Assembly (NCBI GenBank): GCA_001642005.1
Contig: LWCA01000045.1
Span: forward strand, 1-64,000
Origin: Intoshia linei
Lineage: Eukaryota > Orthonectida > Rhopaluridae
DNA length: 64,000 nucleotides
Direction: 5' to 3'
In this document: positions 1 through 11,383 of the stretch, piece after piece
How the letters are laid out: each line of letters opens with the position of its first letter
How positions within the stretch are numbered: position 1 is the first letter of the stretch
Notes under the pieces: generated by a model
The model's database searches: none
What the model saw: the letters and a program-made list of their open reading frames with translations, nothing else
What the model was told of the DNA's origin: nothing
Made by a program: the position numbers and the translations under genes

Positions 1-1341
1 GGTGTCCTATGTTTATTGCGCGGCTAATTAGCGATTTGTGTGATAACTTTTCATGTTAAGGTTGCAGAAGAAAAATAATGGTATCAACAAGCGTATTTTT
101 TAATATTTTTTTTAATAGAAATAAAATATTCATGAAAATTAATGTTAATAGGCCAAAAAATAATATAAATCGGTTGGACCTATATATATTGCGCGGTTAA
201 AAATGTAAGTCTGTTTGTTTATTTATTTTTTACAGTTTAATTAAGAAAGTAAGAAGATTCGAGCTTTACAAATTCTATATTCTTATAACAGTTTTTCCTG
301 AGTCTTGTTTTATTGCAAATTTCAATATCATAAATTGAGTACTTCAAGGTTAAAAAACCCAGATTACCCTTTTTTAAAAATGAAAACAGCCCTAGAATTA
401 AAAAAAAATTAAAGATGATATAGTTATATCTTGTTAACACACACAAAAAATTTCAATCTGATAAAGCGCTTTCATGATCAAAAAAACATTTTTTTTATTT
501 TGAAACTATTTTATTAACAAAAACTGTATTAAAAAAAAAGATTATTCGGAATGTGTATACACAATATGTGATATATGAATATATGATTATATATACAATA
601 TGAAAATGTCTTTAAATTATTTTATAGGATTTTTAAACCCTTTTTTTGAATAAAACTTAAGATACAGAAACATTCTACTTTGACTCTATATAAATAGGGC
701 AGTGTTTCTGCTAGGACACCAAACTTTTGAAATTACTTTCTAATGCGCTCCAATGGAAAAAAGGTGAGAACCACTGAGATAAGGGCTACAAAAATTAGGT
801 GCGTTACACTAAATAGTTTAACTGCTAAACCAGTGTGACATCAAAATCAACCATCTATGAAAATAAATTATTAATTTACAATTTAACCTGGTTAACTCTA
901 ATAATTGTAACCATAAAAAAACAAACAATAAAACACATAATCATAATTACATCTACCTAATAAAACCGAAAAAGAAATAATTAATATAATGCAAAATTGT
1001 TGGTTAATAGACTATTAATAAACAAGTTTAAGTCATGTATAATAAAAATCTGATATGTAAACAAATAACAATTCAAAAAAATTGACATGAAAACCAATAC
1101 TGTGAACTCCATGAAAAGTTACAAAAACAAAAGAAATATATAAACCAAAAAAAATTGATTTAAAGTTGGTTAATTATTTAATTAGGCTTTGTCTACGAAC
1201 AAATGGGTACACTAGTATATTAAAATAATGGGATCTTTTCAATTATTAAAACGCAGTAAAGCGTATATTATTAAAATTAACAATACCATGTACAAAATGT
1301 TCCACTTTGAGATATGGTAAATAAAAGTGTAGTAAATATAA
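1..1341. other. repeat-rich stretch without a recognisable gene
   Basis: I see no supported coding exon here. Positions about 350-540 repeat the interior of the Helitron family described below in plus orientation: the block AATGAAAACAGCCCTAGAAT, then a GTTAACACACAC block. A sequence resembling a hAT terminus, ending GTGAGAACCACTG, lies at about 760-775. Confidence 0.5.
350..540 (+). mobile_element. Helitron fragment (interior only)
   Basis: This is a diverged copy of the interior of the non-autonomous Helitron family best seen at 50814-52312. Neither terminus is present. The matching blocks are the T-rich tract before AATGAAAACAGCCCTAGAAT, the GTTAACACACAC motif and the TTTCAATC motif, in the same order and spacing as in the longer copies. 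Confidence 0.5.
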
Positions 1342-2085
1342 ATGATTAGACACAATACAATTGATGATTATATTCGGGAAAAATCAAATGTGTCTACAAA
1401 GCAATTGTTTGCAGCAGCTTCCCAGAAATTATCCAAATCATGTGTAGATAGTGATTTTGCATTTCGTATAAATTTAAAATTTAAAAAAATTTTCCAAGTC
1501 AGCACAGAAACAAAGAAACCTACCAAAAACAAAATGAAAGCGATACAAACGGATCAAAATGTTAAAGGTTACTACATAAATTTAAACAAAATATCAAAAT
1601 GGCATTTACCAAAAAAAAGTGAATATGAGCCTGTAAATTTTGTATTTAAAAAGGATACAAAAAAAATTAACCGCAAATTAAAACTTCAAAATGGAGGAAT
1701 ATCCACGAAAAAAAGTGTAAAGCGTTCACATACGATAAATGAAAAACTAGAAGATAGTGAAAATTGGTCAAATTTACACCACTCCAGTCATATCCAAGAT
1801 TACAAAAATTTATATAAATTAAAAATTGCTAAAACCACCAGAAATAAAATTTGTCGTGTTTATACTAATATTAATTCTAACGTTGCGGCCATTTATCCAA
1901 AACTTGATAGGATTATTAAATCCAAAATTAAAACGTCAAAATTGTCAAATTATAATTCCAGTAAAAATTATATTGGTAAAATGTTGGAACATACACAAAC
2001 TCCCATAAAGCCACAAAATTTTAGCCAAAAATCATGTATAGCCAATATTATACCTCATCGGTATCCAATTAAAAAGATTAGGTAA
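1342..2085 (+). CDS. unidentified lysine-rich protein, 247 aa
   Basis: An ATG-started frame of 247 codons that I do not recognise. The product is strongly basic (many Lys, few Asp/Glu), rich in Asn and Ser, and has no signal peptide, membrane segment or cysteine motif. It could be nuclear, but that is inference from composition only. The length is well above chance for DNA this AT-rich with so many TAA and TAG triplets. The final codons overlap AG|GTAAGA, a good splice donor, so the TAA may lie in an intron and the true protein may be longer. The downstream 2.9 kb is repeat-rich and I could not find a convincing next exon. Confidence 0.55.
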   Translation: MIRHNTIDDYIREKSNVSTKQLFAAASQKLSKSCVDSDFAFRINLKFKKIFQVSTETKKPTKNKMKAIQTDQNVKGYYINLNKISKWHLPKKSEYEPVNFVFKKDTKKINRKLKLQNGGISTKKSVKRSHTINEKLEDSENWSNLHHSSHIQDYKNLYKLKIAKTTRNKICRVYTNINSNVAAIYPKLDRIIKSKIKTSKLSNYNSSKNYIGKMLEHTQTPIKPQNFSQKSCIANIIPHRYPIKKIR

Positions 2086-4982
2086 GATTTTAATTTCATT
2101 TGATAAAACTAAATTGTATTAGACCAAAATCAACTAATAATATCAAAACTTATCAGGTTCACAAAAAAAATATCAATGAAATTATTAATACATATGCATC
2201 CAATTATGTAATATAATATTATGTAGATTAATCTAGTCAAATTTATTAACACAATGATTCAATATATTATGTTTCACTGTTTGCTCTTATTGACGTATGG
2301 TCTATATCAGTGATGGAAAAAATATGACACGTGTGTCACCAGTGACACATAACTAGAAAAGAAACCAGGAAAAATTTTTTTTAAATATAAACCGAAAAGT
2401 CTTGCCATTTATGTGATAAGGACAAGGGTGGCAGATTTGGTGATACCAGCAACCCTTTGTTAGTTTTGATTACCAGCATAAACAATGCTGGTAACTGTAA
2501 TAGTACCAGAATTTTTTTTGAAACTTAATAACTACAATAATTTAATTTGTATAATGTAAACTGAATGCAATGACGCTTGTGTGTTTGAATTTTGAATGTT
2601 TATATTTAGTTCTCGGAAAAAGAAATTTTACCTTCATGGTTGCTACAATTTAGGTTTAATATTTTGTGGTTGGATTAACATTAACATAACTTATAGCACT
2701 GTTTAGTAAAATCGAAGTTTACAAAAAAATGTAGGAAAAGAGATTTTACTTTAAATTAAGGCTTAAGGGTTAGTAAAATTCGATTTTTTATTTCGAGTTT
2801 GGATTAAAAAAAAATTTTTAAAAAGCGTAAGATGTAGATTTTTACGTAAAGGGCTTGATATGGTATTTTTAATTAAATTTTATCAATGGTAGGATAAAAG
2901 AGGAATTTCTAAAATAATAATTGAGCGATCGTCTAGGCTTTAGGATAAAATCCCAACATCTAGAAACTCTGCCATCATATATTTTACAAAAATATATTTT
3001 TTAATTTTGTTGATAATAAAACCAAAAATGCTGGTAACACGTTTGGATAACGATCATTTGACGAATCGCATAATATTAAATATATCTTATTTTCTTAGTA
3101 AAAAATTTTATTTTTATTTAGTTGAATGAGGACAATAGGGTGTTACATTTTGGGAAGATTTAGAGCATTTGATGGGCAACTAGCATTAAATGTGTTTATT
3201 TTTAAAACAGAAAAACCATTTGGTAATCAAAAACATTGAACGGTCTCTATTCGAGTTGCTTTTGTCATTTGAAATTTATCATATTAAAATGTTGAAAATG
3301 TAAGTAAAAATTAAAACTGAACTTTTTTTGAGTGTAAAGTAGCTATAATGACATATCCATGGTTATGAGGTTATTACGTTGAACCCCGTTTGATATTATG
3401 TATGGTAATTTTTTAAATTTAACTTTTAATCATTAATTTGGTTTTAGAAAAGGTTAAAAGGCAGTCGATTTCGTATCAGTTAAATAAATACACTAAGTCA
3501 TAATAGATGTTTCACAGTCAGATGTGATTATTTAAAACCATTAACTGATGACAAATCAAAATTTATTCCGAATACTATATATAGTGTATCATTCTGTTAC
3601 TACTTTACTATCAATGATACTAAAGTGATAATACGTATTTTTTAGGCCATTTTACTGTTTGGTCAAAAAAATGCCAAAATTTTGGTCGCCCTGAACAATA
3701 TAACAAAAATTTTTTGTAGACATTATTTATTTTCTGCATACAAAAATTTGGTCAACCCTTAATAACCGTTAAATGCGCTTTTTTGCAACATTTGCCATCC
3801 CTATAAATTTTGGTAATACTAATTCACCCGAAAATTTTGTTACTTATACCAAGAAAATGTTTATATTAACGGTGTTATCTGTATCTGTAATTGACTTTAA
3901 ACGCATCCATTTGACTGCGTTATTACTGTTATATATTTATTATACTGTTAGTTTGTATTAATCTATTCACTTTGATGCTGAATTAATTACATCTGACTAA
4001 TATACTCAAATCTGACTGTGGACACTAAGGTCAATTTAACATCTAATTTGATTAATTAAAATCCTCTAAAAATTTTAACTACACATTTTTTTTCATAATG
4101 ATTATAATCAACTCTGGGAAAAATCCACAAAATAAAGTATATTAAATTTTAAATAATAAACCACATATCCTTCATGGATATGCCATTATATATCATTTCC
4201 CTTTTAATAAAGTTCAGTTTTAATTTTTATTAAAATTTTTATATGATAATTGGTTTTTCACTAATATAAACTACTTACCCGCTAACCGTCATTGATTCTT
4301 TGATGGGTCTGATCACATCCATCAAAGTTACACTGTGTGACACCCTAGACACGCATTAATGTATATAATTACAAAAACAAAACTGATACATTTATATTTT
4401 AATAGACAAGAAAATCCAATACTGTATTTTTCAATTTAATACCAATTTCAATTAAACCTTCAAAAAAGTAATCAATCAAATTCAAGTGTATACTGGTTTT
4501 TTCCTCTCCAAAAATCTAAATATTATTTCATTTATATTGATGTACAAATAAAAATATAAATATTAATGACACAAATTAATATAGACGAAATATTAGAGAA
4601 ATATCAAATAAAACATCGAATTTTGATGATTATTTGAGATACGGCTGCAAACCAATACTGGTCACAAAAATTGAGTTAACAAATTTTCACTTTTTGGGGC
4701 GTTGGAGGAAATTTTGTATTTATATTTTTGACATGTATAGTAGAGCGTTAACTTTTTAGTCGAATTTTAGAAATTGATGTAGGATGAGTAATATCATATA
4801 AATCACATCTATAATATTTTTTTTAATATCATAATAAAAAACTCCGGCCACCTTTCACTTTGAAAAATCACCTATTTTATTATGAACGATTGTTCATTAT
4901 TTCTATACATTTTTAAGTATATCAATTGTATCATTGACTAGTTAATCGTAATATACTTGAATGAGGATCCGTTTCGTAGGTA
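2086..4982. repeat. diverged transposon remnants, no gene seen
   Basis: No supported exon. A hAT-like start (CAGTGATGGAAAAAATATGA) lies near 2309. Positions about 3120-3430 are a diverged copy of the sequence at about 40890-41160, sharing the phrases TTTGATGGGCAA, TATTCGAGTTGC and AAAACAATTT-like blocks, so this is a dispersed repeat family. Positions 3310-3362 recur inverted at 4173-4222, and a CACAGTCAGATGT block near 3513 recurs inverted near 3984-4020. This suggests a large hairpin-type element around 3.3-4.2 kb. Confidence 0.5.
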
Positions 4983-5276
4983 TTATACTCTATTTATTGC
5001 ACCACCAAAAACCTCATTTGTTAGAGCAACTTGAAGAGGTGGTACCGATACATATAAATGTTTTTTAAACATTTTAGGACACTGCGCTGTTTTTGATGGA
5101 TGGGGAGGTGGTAATTCTTCTATATGAGAGCTGCAGTGTTCTAGGCCATTTTTTAATGGAAGTTTATACCACTTTATATATTCTCTATGGTTGGTAAAAG
5201 AATAATCTTTGATGTCAAATTTGTTCGTTCCGTTTGATAGGAATGCATCACTTTTTTTCAGATTTGGACGTGGCAT
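4983..5276 (-). CDS. unidentified small conserved-looking protein, 97 aa
   Basis: I start this frame at the ATG at 5276. The frame is open a further 12 codons upstream but contains no other ATG there. The 97-residue product has a non-random composition for this DNA: a PPPHP motif near the middle, several Trp/Tyr/His residues, and a C-terminal half rich in Pro, Val and Leu. No signal peptide or membrane helix is visible. It stands alone between transposon relics, and the 5' flank does not show a clear promoter or splice acceptor. I do not recognise the family. Its style, small, soluble and Pro-rich with no fold motif, would suit a structural or ciliary protein, but that is only a guess. Confidence 0.5.
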   Translation of the reverse strand: MPRPNLKKSDAFLSNGTNKFDIKDYSFTNHREYIKWYKLPLKNGLEHCSSHIEELPPPHPSKTAQCPKMFKKHLYVSVPPLQVALTNEVFGGAINRV

Positions 5277-5869
5277 AAATGTGTCATATTCCACGATAGT
5301 TTTGATAATTTAATATTTCTATTAATTAATTAATCTATTAATTAATAATTTCTATTCAAAGCAATATTTATAATATTGAATTTTTTATACAAATTATAGA
5401 GTTCTTGAGCTATAATTTAGTAAATCAGATTTACAATTCTGTAGATCTCGAAATTTCAATCTTTGTTAAATATCCTCCAATATTTTACGTTTACAATTAA
5501 GTCGCATTTGATAACGGGTACCCGCGTACAGATTTCTAGAGAAATAAAACATGGATAAAATATATTTGGCTTAGCTTTTATTACTAAATTCGCAGAACCA
5601 TTTTTGTGATTATAAGAGTTATTATACGACATGTGATACATTATACCAGCGTTTCCCAAATGCTGGTCCGTGCAAATTATTTGCGGGTTCATTGTAATGT
5701 AGCAAATAATTGTGAAAAATTTTTTACTATTTAAAAGTCAATTTATTACGTTTCTTATCAAATTTTTTTTAATGGTAGTAATTTCACTTTAATGTTATAA
5801 TAATGATAAATTTTACAATTTATTACCAGTCCCCCGTGAAAAAAGTGGCAACGCCTGCATTATACCAAC

Positions 5870-6720
5870 TTGGTATCTAGTAACAGAGAAGTAGATTTAA
5901 ATGTCAAAATAGTTTCGAATTGTATGATTAAAACCAAATTTACACGAATAAAAAAGTTTCTACATTTTTGTGATAACAATAAAATCGATAAAACTGATAA
6001 AATCGCAAAAATCAAACCATTAATAAATTTCCTTAATAAATGTTTAAACAATTTGGAGTTTTCAAAACAGATTTGAGCATAGATAACCAAATGATACCGT
6101 ATAGTGGATTTCATGGATCAAGGCAGTATATGCCTAATAAGCCTATTAAATTTGGTTATAAAGTTTGAATGTTAGCATCAAGTGACGGTTATCGATTTCC
6201 TCTAGAAGTATATATAGATATCAAAAAATGAAAGGAAATCCCCATTAGGATAAAGTGTTATTTCTAATTTACTAAAATCTATTGAAATACCTGAAAGTCA
6301 TACTATCACTTTTGAAAATTTCTTTACAACTATTAATTTTATGAAATAATTAAAAACTAAAGGGGTTAAGGCAACTGGGACAATTGGGGATAATCGAGTC
6401 GAATTGAATCAAGGATGCTCCTCTCATGATATCAAAACAGGTGAAAAAGATTTCCCGTGGATTTTATGATTACAAAAGCGATGACATCTTATTGGTAAGA
6501 TGGAATGACAGTAAACCTATGACAATTGCAACAAATTATGATTCTATTTTCTATTGTCCTAAGTTAGTCGGTTTTGTAGACCTTCCCTGAAAAGTGTCAA
6601 ATTGATTGTCCAAATATAATAAAAAATTATAATGAAGTATGGAAGGTGTCGACTACGTAGACTGAGCAGTTAGTAATTACCGTCCAGGCATAGCTGTAAA
6701 AAAATGATAATTTCCATTTT
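5870..6720 (+). pseudogene. piggyBac-type transposase, degraded
   Basis: Reading the plus strand with frame changes and stops gives successive piggyBac (DDE_Tnp_1_7) hallmarks: FLHFCDN followed by a KIKPLINFLN block (about 5950-6050), a SIDNQMIPY block where the family has the first catalytic aspartate region (6075-6105), QYMPNKPIKFGYK (about 6125-6165), and further downstream KGVKATGTIGDNR and a relic of the GGVD..D region (about 6635-6680). Several stops and frameshifts interrupt it, including a TGA directly after the FGYKV segment, so it cannot encode a working transposase. Terminal repeats and TTAA target duplications were not located. Confidence 0.75.
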
Positions 6721-6994
6721 TTCCTCATACATAAAACTTCATTCTAATTTTTTTATTAATCTTTTTGAAGCTGATATAAATTTTGTTTCAGAAAAGTTGG
6801 TGAACTGATAGATTTGTAGAATAATGTTTCGTCAGACTGGATATAAAAATTGATGATTAATAAAAAAATCTATTCCCTCATCTTTGGGGAGAGGTTAAGT
6901 TTTTATTGGCGTTCCCTTCTTCATATCGAGTCGAAAAGGAATGTAGTGCTGGAATGATCTTCAGACCAAAAAAACATCCAAATTGAAAAGTGTC

Positions 6995-7208
6995 CGACAT
7001 AAGTCTTAGGCACCCAATTGTAATTAATCTAAACACTCGTGGTTCATAACTTTAGACATTTTTTTATATCATATCTAGTGTATAATCATGAGAAAATATT
7101 TAAAAAACCTAAAAAAGTAAAAACTATAGAAAAAATATAATAATTAATGAAATATAGGTATTTTTAATTAAAAATGCAAAATTTAGAGCGACATAAGTCT
7201 TATGTACC
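6995..7208. repeat. left IR/DR terminal repeats of the Tc1-like element
   Basis: Outer repeat 6995-7014 and inner direct copy 7189-7208 (CGACATAAGTCT then TATGTACC, three mismatches). Spacing of the starts is 194 bp. Confidence 0.85.
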
Positions 7209-7387
7209 TATAAAATAATACAATTAGTTATGTTAATTAAATGAAAATGTCAGATAAATATATATAAAATTACTAATATTTTGTATTCCATTATTTCTTT
7301 TTAATAATTGATACAATTCTTCAAAGCAATAAAGAATACAAACCTTGAATAGTTTTAGAGGTACGCGGTCCCATTCGTCCTGTATAT

Positions 7388-8957
7388 CAGGCATTCTCAA
7401 CCCTTTTTCGCTATGAACCCCTAAGATGATATTAAAAAAAACCTGTGGACCTCAAAAAAATAAATAATAATGACAAATTTTAATGAATCATTACATTTGG
7501 GTAACGAATGATGGCCAAATAAGATGGAGTAATCTAGCTTTGCGAGATAAATAAGATTCTTGGAATTCACGTTTTTACAAGATGTTCTATATCAAGTTCT
7601 AAATTTGATTATTGATATTTATCGAATATGTCCGATAGATAAAAAATATCACTTTTGACAGTATATATATTTATTCCATAGCTCCTTTCATTCAGAAATA
7701 CCATTACTGTGTTCAATAACGTAATAAACCGCTTTAAATAAGTGCCTTTGGATAACCACCTAACTTCGGTGCGCAATATTAACATCCTAAAAATGTCGTT
7801 ATTTTCTTAACATAAAACTTTAAATATTCCATCTTCAGAGAATTACTTTTTATAAAATTTACGGCTTCAATAATTAATAATAACGAAGTATTGAGACTAG
7901 TTCCTAATTTCTTCGCGATAAGATGCTCTCTATGTATTACGCAATGTATGGAAAATATTGATCGAACGACTTTTTTAAGCTCCGCTATAAACCTGCCTAC
8001 CAACCATATTTGCTGCTCTATCAGTGGCACATGCTATTATACTCTCAATTAAGATTTGATTTTCGGTAAAATATGTTTTTGCCTAATTAAAAATCGTAAT
8101 GCCTTTAGTATCAGTTTTGATACTACTTATAACATTTCTTCAATTATTTTTGATCTAACTAATATCTAATCTATCTAACTGATAAATCTAACGTATGCCA
8201 TTAACAGAAATGCATTATTTTTTAAGGTTGTTTCATCAATCTGAATAAAAATTTTTGTTGATCTCAGTGAAGTAGTAAATTTATCTTCAATATTTGTTGC
8301 CATTTCATGGATTCTTCTTGACACAGAAGAATTGCTGAATAGAAGAGATCGCATTACACTTCTATCAAGATTTTCAAATAGTTCACACAATACTATACTA
8401 ATTGCTGGAAGAATTAGTGATTCGCCATTACTATGAGGTATTTTATTTTCGGCAATTATTTTACTTATTTTGTAAAATCCCGAAAGCCCCTTTTATAAGT
8501 GCCTTAGATATGGATGTGTAATGATTTATAATCATATTTTCAAAATATGAAATACATTTATCTTTTTCATTTGGATGTATTCTGTTTAGGTGAGTTTTCA
8601 GTTTGATTGGTTTCATACTATCATTTCCTAGAATTTTCATACCAATTAAACACATCAGCAATTTTGGATTATTGGTTGATTCGATAAAGCCATAACATCA
8701 ATAACTAATTAGGTAGGATCAACATTTTTCCTAAAAATCACTAACATAAAGTCACTTTTTCATAGTTATCGTCATATTTTAAAATTGCAGTCTTTTTTTC
8801 AAAACTAAAGTCAGTTTATTTGTTTACTTCTTTAAAAAAATAAGTTTATGATTTGAAAATATGACGTTAGTTAAGAAAAAATGACTTTATGTAGTGAAAA
8901 TGTCTATAATATGTAATAAATGTATATAATTTTCATAGACCCCGTTGATAATGCCTG
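7388..8957 (-). mobile_element. hAT element with ZBED5/SCAND3-type transposase relic
   Basis: Imperfect terminal inverted repeats CAGGCATTCTCAACCC (7388 onward) and GTTGATAATGCCTG (ending 8957) are flanked by an 8-bp target duplication, CTGTATAT (7380-7387) and CTGTATGT (8958-8965). The minus strand encodes a BED zinc-finger-like stretch (LKTHLNRIHPNEKDK, about 8610-8560), SVSRRIHEMATNIEDKF with QIDETTLKNNAFLLMAYVRF (about 8340-8180), HCVIHREHLIAKKLGTS (about 7950-7890) and RTEVRWLSKGTYLKR (about 7785-7740). These match the ZBED5/FAM200/SCAND3 group of hAT transposases in order. The frames are broken, so it is a dead copy. It sits inside the Tc1-like transposase, which resumes on either side. 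Confidence 0.88.
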
Positions 8958-9084
8958 CTGTATGTCTTCATATTTCTTCTAAGTTTACTGGATCTAGCTT
9001 ATAAACCTTATTTTTCAAAATTTTCCACACATCTTCAGTAATGTTTAAATCTGGACTTTGCACCGGTAAATCTTTTAATAATTA

Positions 9085-9985
9085 TTTTCCGAGTGTGCAA
9101 GCAACGATTTGTCGAAATATAGTAATCCAGCCTTTGAAACGCTCATAAAAGCTTTAAATAAATACCAAAAGAAAAATTTGAATATACTATATGACACAGT
9201 TACTACTTTTGTTACTGTTATATACCAATCTTTATGTGATAAAGCTATCTTTAATAGATTGTTTGTTTTACTGATTGATAAATGGGAGAAGACTAGTATG
9301 CAAGATTCTACCTTTTTCTATAAGGGAAAGTGTGATTTCATTAGTTATAACGGTGAACAGTTACGTAGAACCTTATGCTGAAAAAATGTACCTAATATTC
9401 TTTGATTTGTTGGAACACACATTAAAATTACAGGAAGCTTATATTTCTTTTTCAAGAAACGTGGATGAACCTGATACAGGGTTTTTTATAGTTCTTTGGA
9501 TTTAATTGGAGCTCTGGTGATCAGTTTAAACAATAATTTTTGCAAATTTTTAAGTTTGGACGTAAAATTAATAAATTTAATACACACTTGTTGTTTGCAG
9601 GATGCCATTGTTATCAAACAAAGTGCTTATGCACTTCTTGGTGATTTAGCTAAGTATTGCTTACAATATTTTTCAGGTTATATTATCGAATTCTTTGACC
9701 CAATAGTGAAACTTTTAAATACTCCCAAAAATCGTGCAGCTAGTAATGCTATATTGCTACTCAGCCAATTATCTCAGCACATGAGCCAAAACTTTGCTGA
9801 ATATGTCCCCATGTTCTTCCCAATATTTATTAATATTATAAATGACTTTTCAATGCCAATTTCAGTTATTCAAAATACAACTGTTTTGATCTGTAGGATG
9901 TGCAATTGTAACTCTGATGAACCCTGGAAATATCTCGATTCATTTATAATTTATAATGTTTTTATACGATTACGCTTTATCAAAT
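9085..9985 (+). pseudogene. transportin (karyopherin beta-2) gene fragment
   Basis: Three plus-strand frames join, with two single-base frameshifts near 9320 and 9490, into about 290 residues of transportin HEAT repeats. Landmarks are NKYQKKNLNILYDT (about 9160-9200), YVEPYAEKMY (about 9365-9395), SLDLIGALV, LQDAIVIKQSAYALLGDLAK (about 9595-9655) and a NTTVLICRM block (about 9875-9900). These follow the C-terminal half of transportin 1/2, the nuclear import receptor for M9/PY-NLS cargo. No intron interrupts about 0.87 kb, although other genes here have many introns, so a processed copy is possible. No poly-A tail is seen. It lies exactly where the Tc1-like transposase is broken between its second and third catalytic regions. 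Confidence 0.85.
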
Positions 9986-10761
9986 GATGGTTTTCTTTGC
10001 TGTGTGACACGGTGCTTGCTGCTTCTTCAATCCATCGATAAATGTTATTTATTTGCTTTTCTAAGAATTCTGATATTCTTGAGCGTTTATTATTCCTACA
10101 CACTTTATTAATACTCTTTTTCTATCTGCGATAATACCTACCCAAATCATATATGACTGGCTTTGTTTAATACTTCTACTTGTGTACATCGATAAAAATT
10201 TTGTTTTTTTAGGTCTTCATACATAAACTATTCGTCTTGTAAATAATTCAAAACGACTTTCATCAGTGAAGCTTATATTTTTATATTGGTTCGTTCATAC
10301 CACTTACATCATTTAAAACGGTTTATTCAGTGAAATGTTTTAAGAAACAGTTTTCAACTTGCAATTCTTCCATATAATCAAATTCTATATAACACGTTGC
10401 ACCTAATCAAACTCAGCTTTTTTGAAATACTGGAGTGTTACTTAACCCTTAATACTGTCAAGAAAAAGTTTTTATTTGTTTCCCTCATTATAATAGTCTC
10501 TTAGCTGGCGGTTAGCATGCGTTTCGACCGATCTTGGCAAACAAGCTATGCATAACCCTTTAATATTTTGAAACCCACATAGATAAATACTAAAGGTTTT
10601 ACTTATAAAACTGACTATTTTTCTTCCTTGTATTAAGACACGACATTGTATCTTTTTTAGTAACTTGCTAAAAAAATAGTTATATTTAATTTATAGATCA
10701 TTAATAATTCACTACGTTTTAGTTTCATCGATATTTAATATTGTTTAATTGAATTTATCAA

Positions 10762-10984
10762 GGTGCCTAAGACTTATGTCGTAAATATTTTTAATATCGT
10801 AAACAAAACAGTATTGAAATGTATCTTTTTATAGTAGTGTATGAGTTTATGATATTAGTATGGTTATATATTAGTGAGATCATTCTTTAATTAGTCTCAT
10901 ATTTAAGTTGAAGTTCAACATACGCCTTATTAACTTGATAGTGGTTTTTAATGAGAATATGTAGGGTGCCTAAGACTTATGTCG
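10762..10984. repeat. right IR/DR terminal repeats of the Tc1-like element
   Basis: Inner copy 10762-10781 and outer copy 10965-10984, both GGTGCCTAAGACTTATGTCG, identical to each other and exact inverses of the left outer repeat. Spacing is 203 bp. Confidence 0.88.
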
Positions 10985-11179
10985 CGCATTGTATAAATAA
11001 TTACATATTCTACTTCGGTAGTGCTGATAAAACGTGGAGTAAAGTAATCCGACTGGACCACTCATAAGTGCCACGCCGCAAATTGTCAATATAATGTTGT
11101 TTAATTTGTTAACACCCCTTTTGCCCATAGTTTCAAATTTTCGAAAAAGTTTATCCTCTAATGTTTTTGGTTGTTTCAT
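10970..11179 (-). CDS. possible small single-pass membrane protein, C-terminus run into Tc1 end
   Basis: An ATG at 11179 opens 69 codons: a charged N-terminal 25 residues (FRKFETMGKRGVNKL), one hydrophobic helix (NIILTICGVALMSGPVGLLY), then a basic tail. I do not recognise it. The size and layout resemble small mitochondrial or ER inner-membrane proteins, but that is inference. The last few codons and the stop are read from the terminal repeat of the Tc1-like element, whose insertion therefore replaced the original C-terminus, or the ORF is fortuitous. No splice site or upstream exon was identified. Confidence 0.35.
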   Translation of the reverse strand: MKQPKTLEDKLFRKFETMGKRGVNKLNNIILTICGVALMSGPVGLLYSTFYQHYRSRICNYLYNARHKS

Positions 11180-11383
11180 CAATTTGACATACTAAATAAA
11201 AATAAATACAGTATCATTGTCAATATTATTCAATAACACAAATTAAATAAAAATTGTCCATCTTAACACATAATTCAAAAATTTCTACATATATTTCTAT
11301 CTAAATTACTAAATATTTATGGTGTTTTATTTATTGAATAGCGAAACCAAGTTTTATTATTCAAAACGAAAACAAATAGGCGA

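Larger units (their letters stand above)
6983..10991 (-). mobile_element. Tc1-like transposon with IR/DR ends, twice interrupted
   Basis: The ends carry CGACATAAGTCTTAGGCACC at 6995-7014 and its inverted copy at 10965-10984. Inner copies lie at 7189-7208 and, inverted, at 10762-10781, about 195-203 bp inside the outer ones, so this is the IR/DR arrangement known from some Tc1 elements. Minus-strand transposase pieces are: degraded N-terminal region (about 10300-10600), FTDESRFELF with the first catalytic Asp (about 10285), QQ-APCHTAK (about 10000), PVQSPDLNITEDVW (about 9090-9020), and IQDEWDRVPLKLFK (about 7386-7340). Stops are present and the second catalytic Asp before APCHTAK is lost. Removing a hAT insertion (7388-8957) and a transportin fragment (about 9085-9985) leaves roughly 1.5 kb, normal for Tc1. 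The right end abuts TA at 10992-10993. Confidence 0.85.

Noticed and set aside
1826-2008. 60-codon open frame overlapping the lysine-rich ORF
   Set aside because: Alternate frame of a longer ATG-started ORF; no independent support.
5456-5692. 78-codon minus-strand frame next to the piggyBac relic
   Set aside because: No recognisable motif and embedded in transposon debris.
5860-6114. 84-codon minus-strand hydrophobic frame
   Set aside because: It is the reverse strand of the piggyBac transposase segment.
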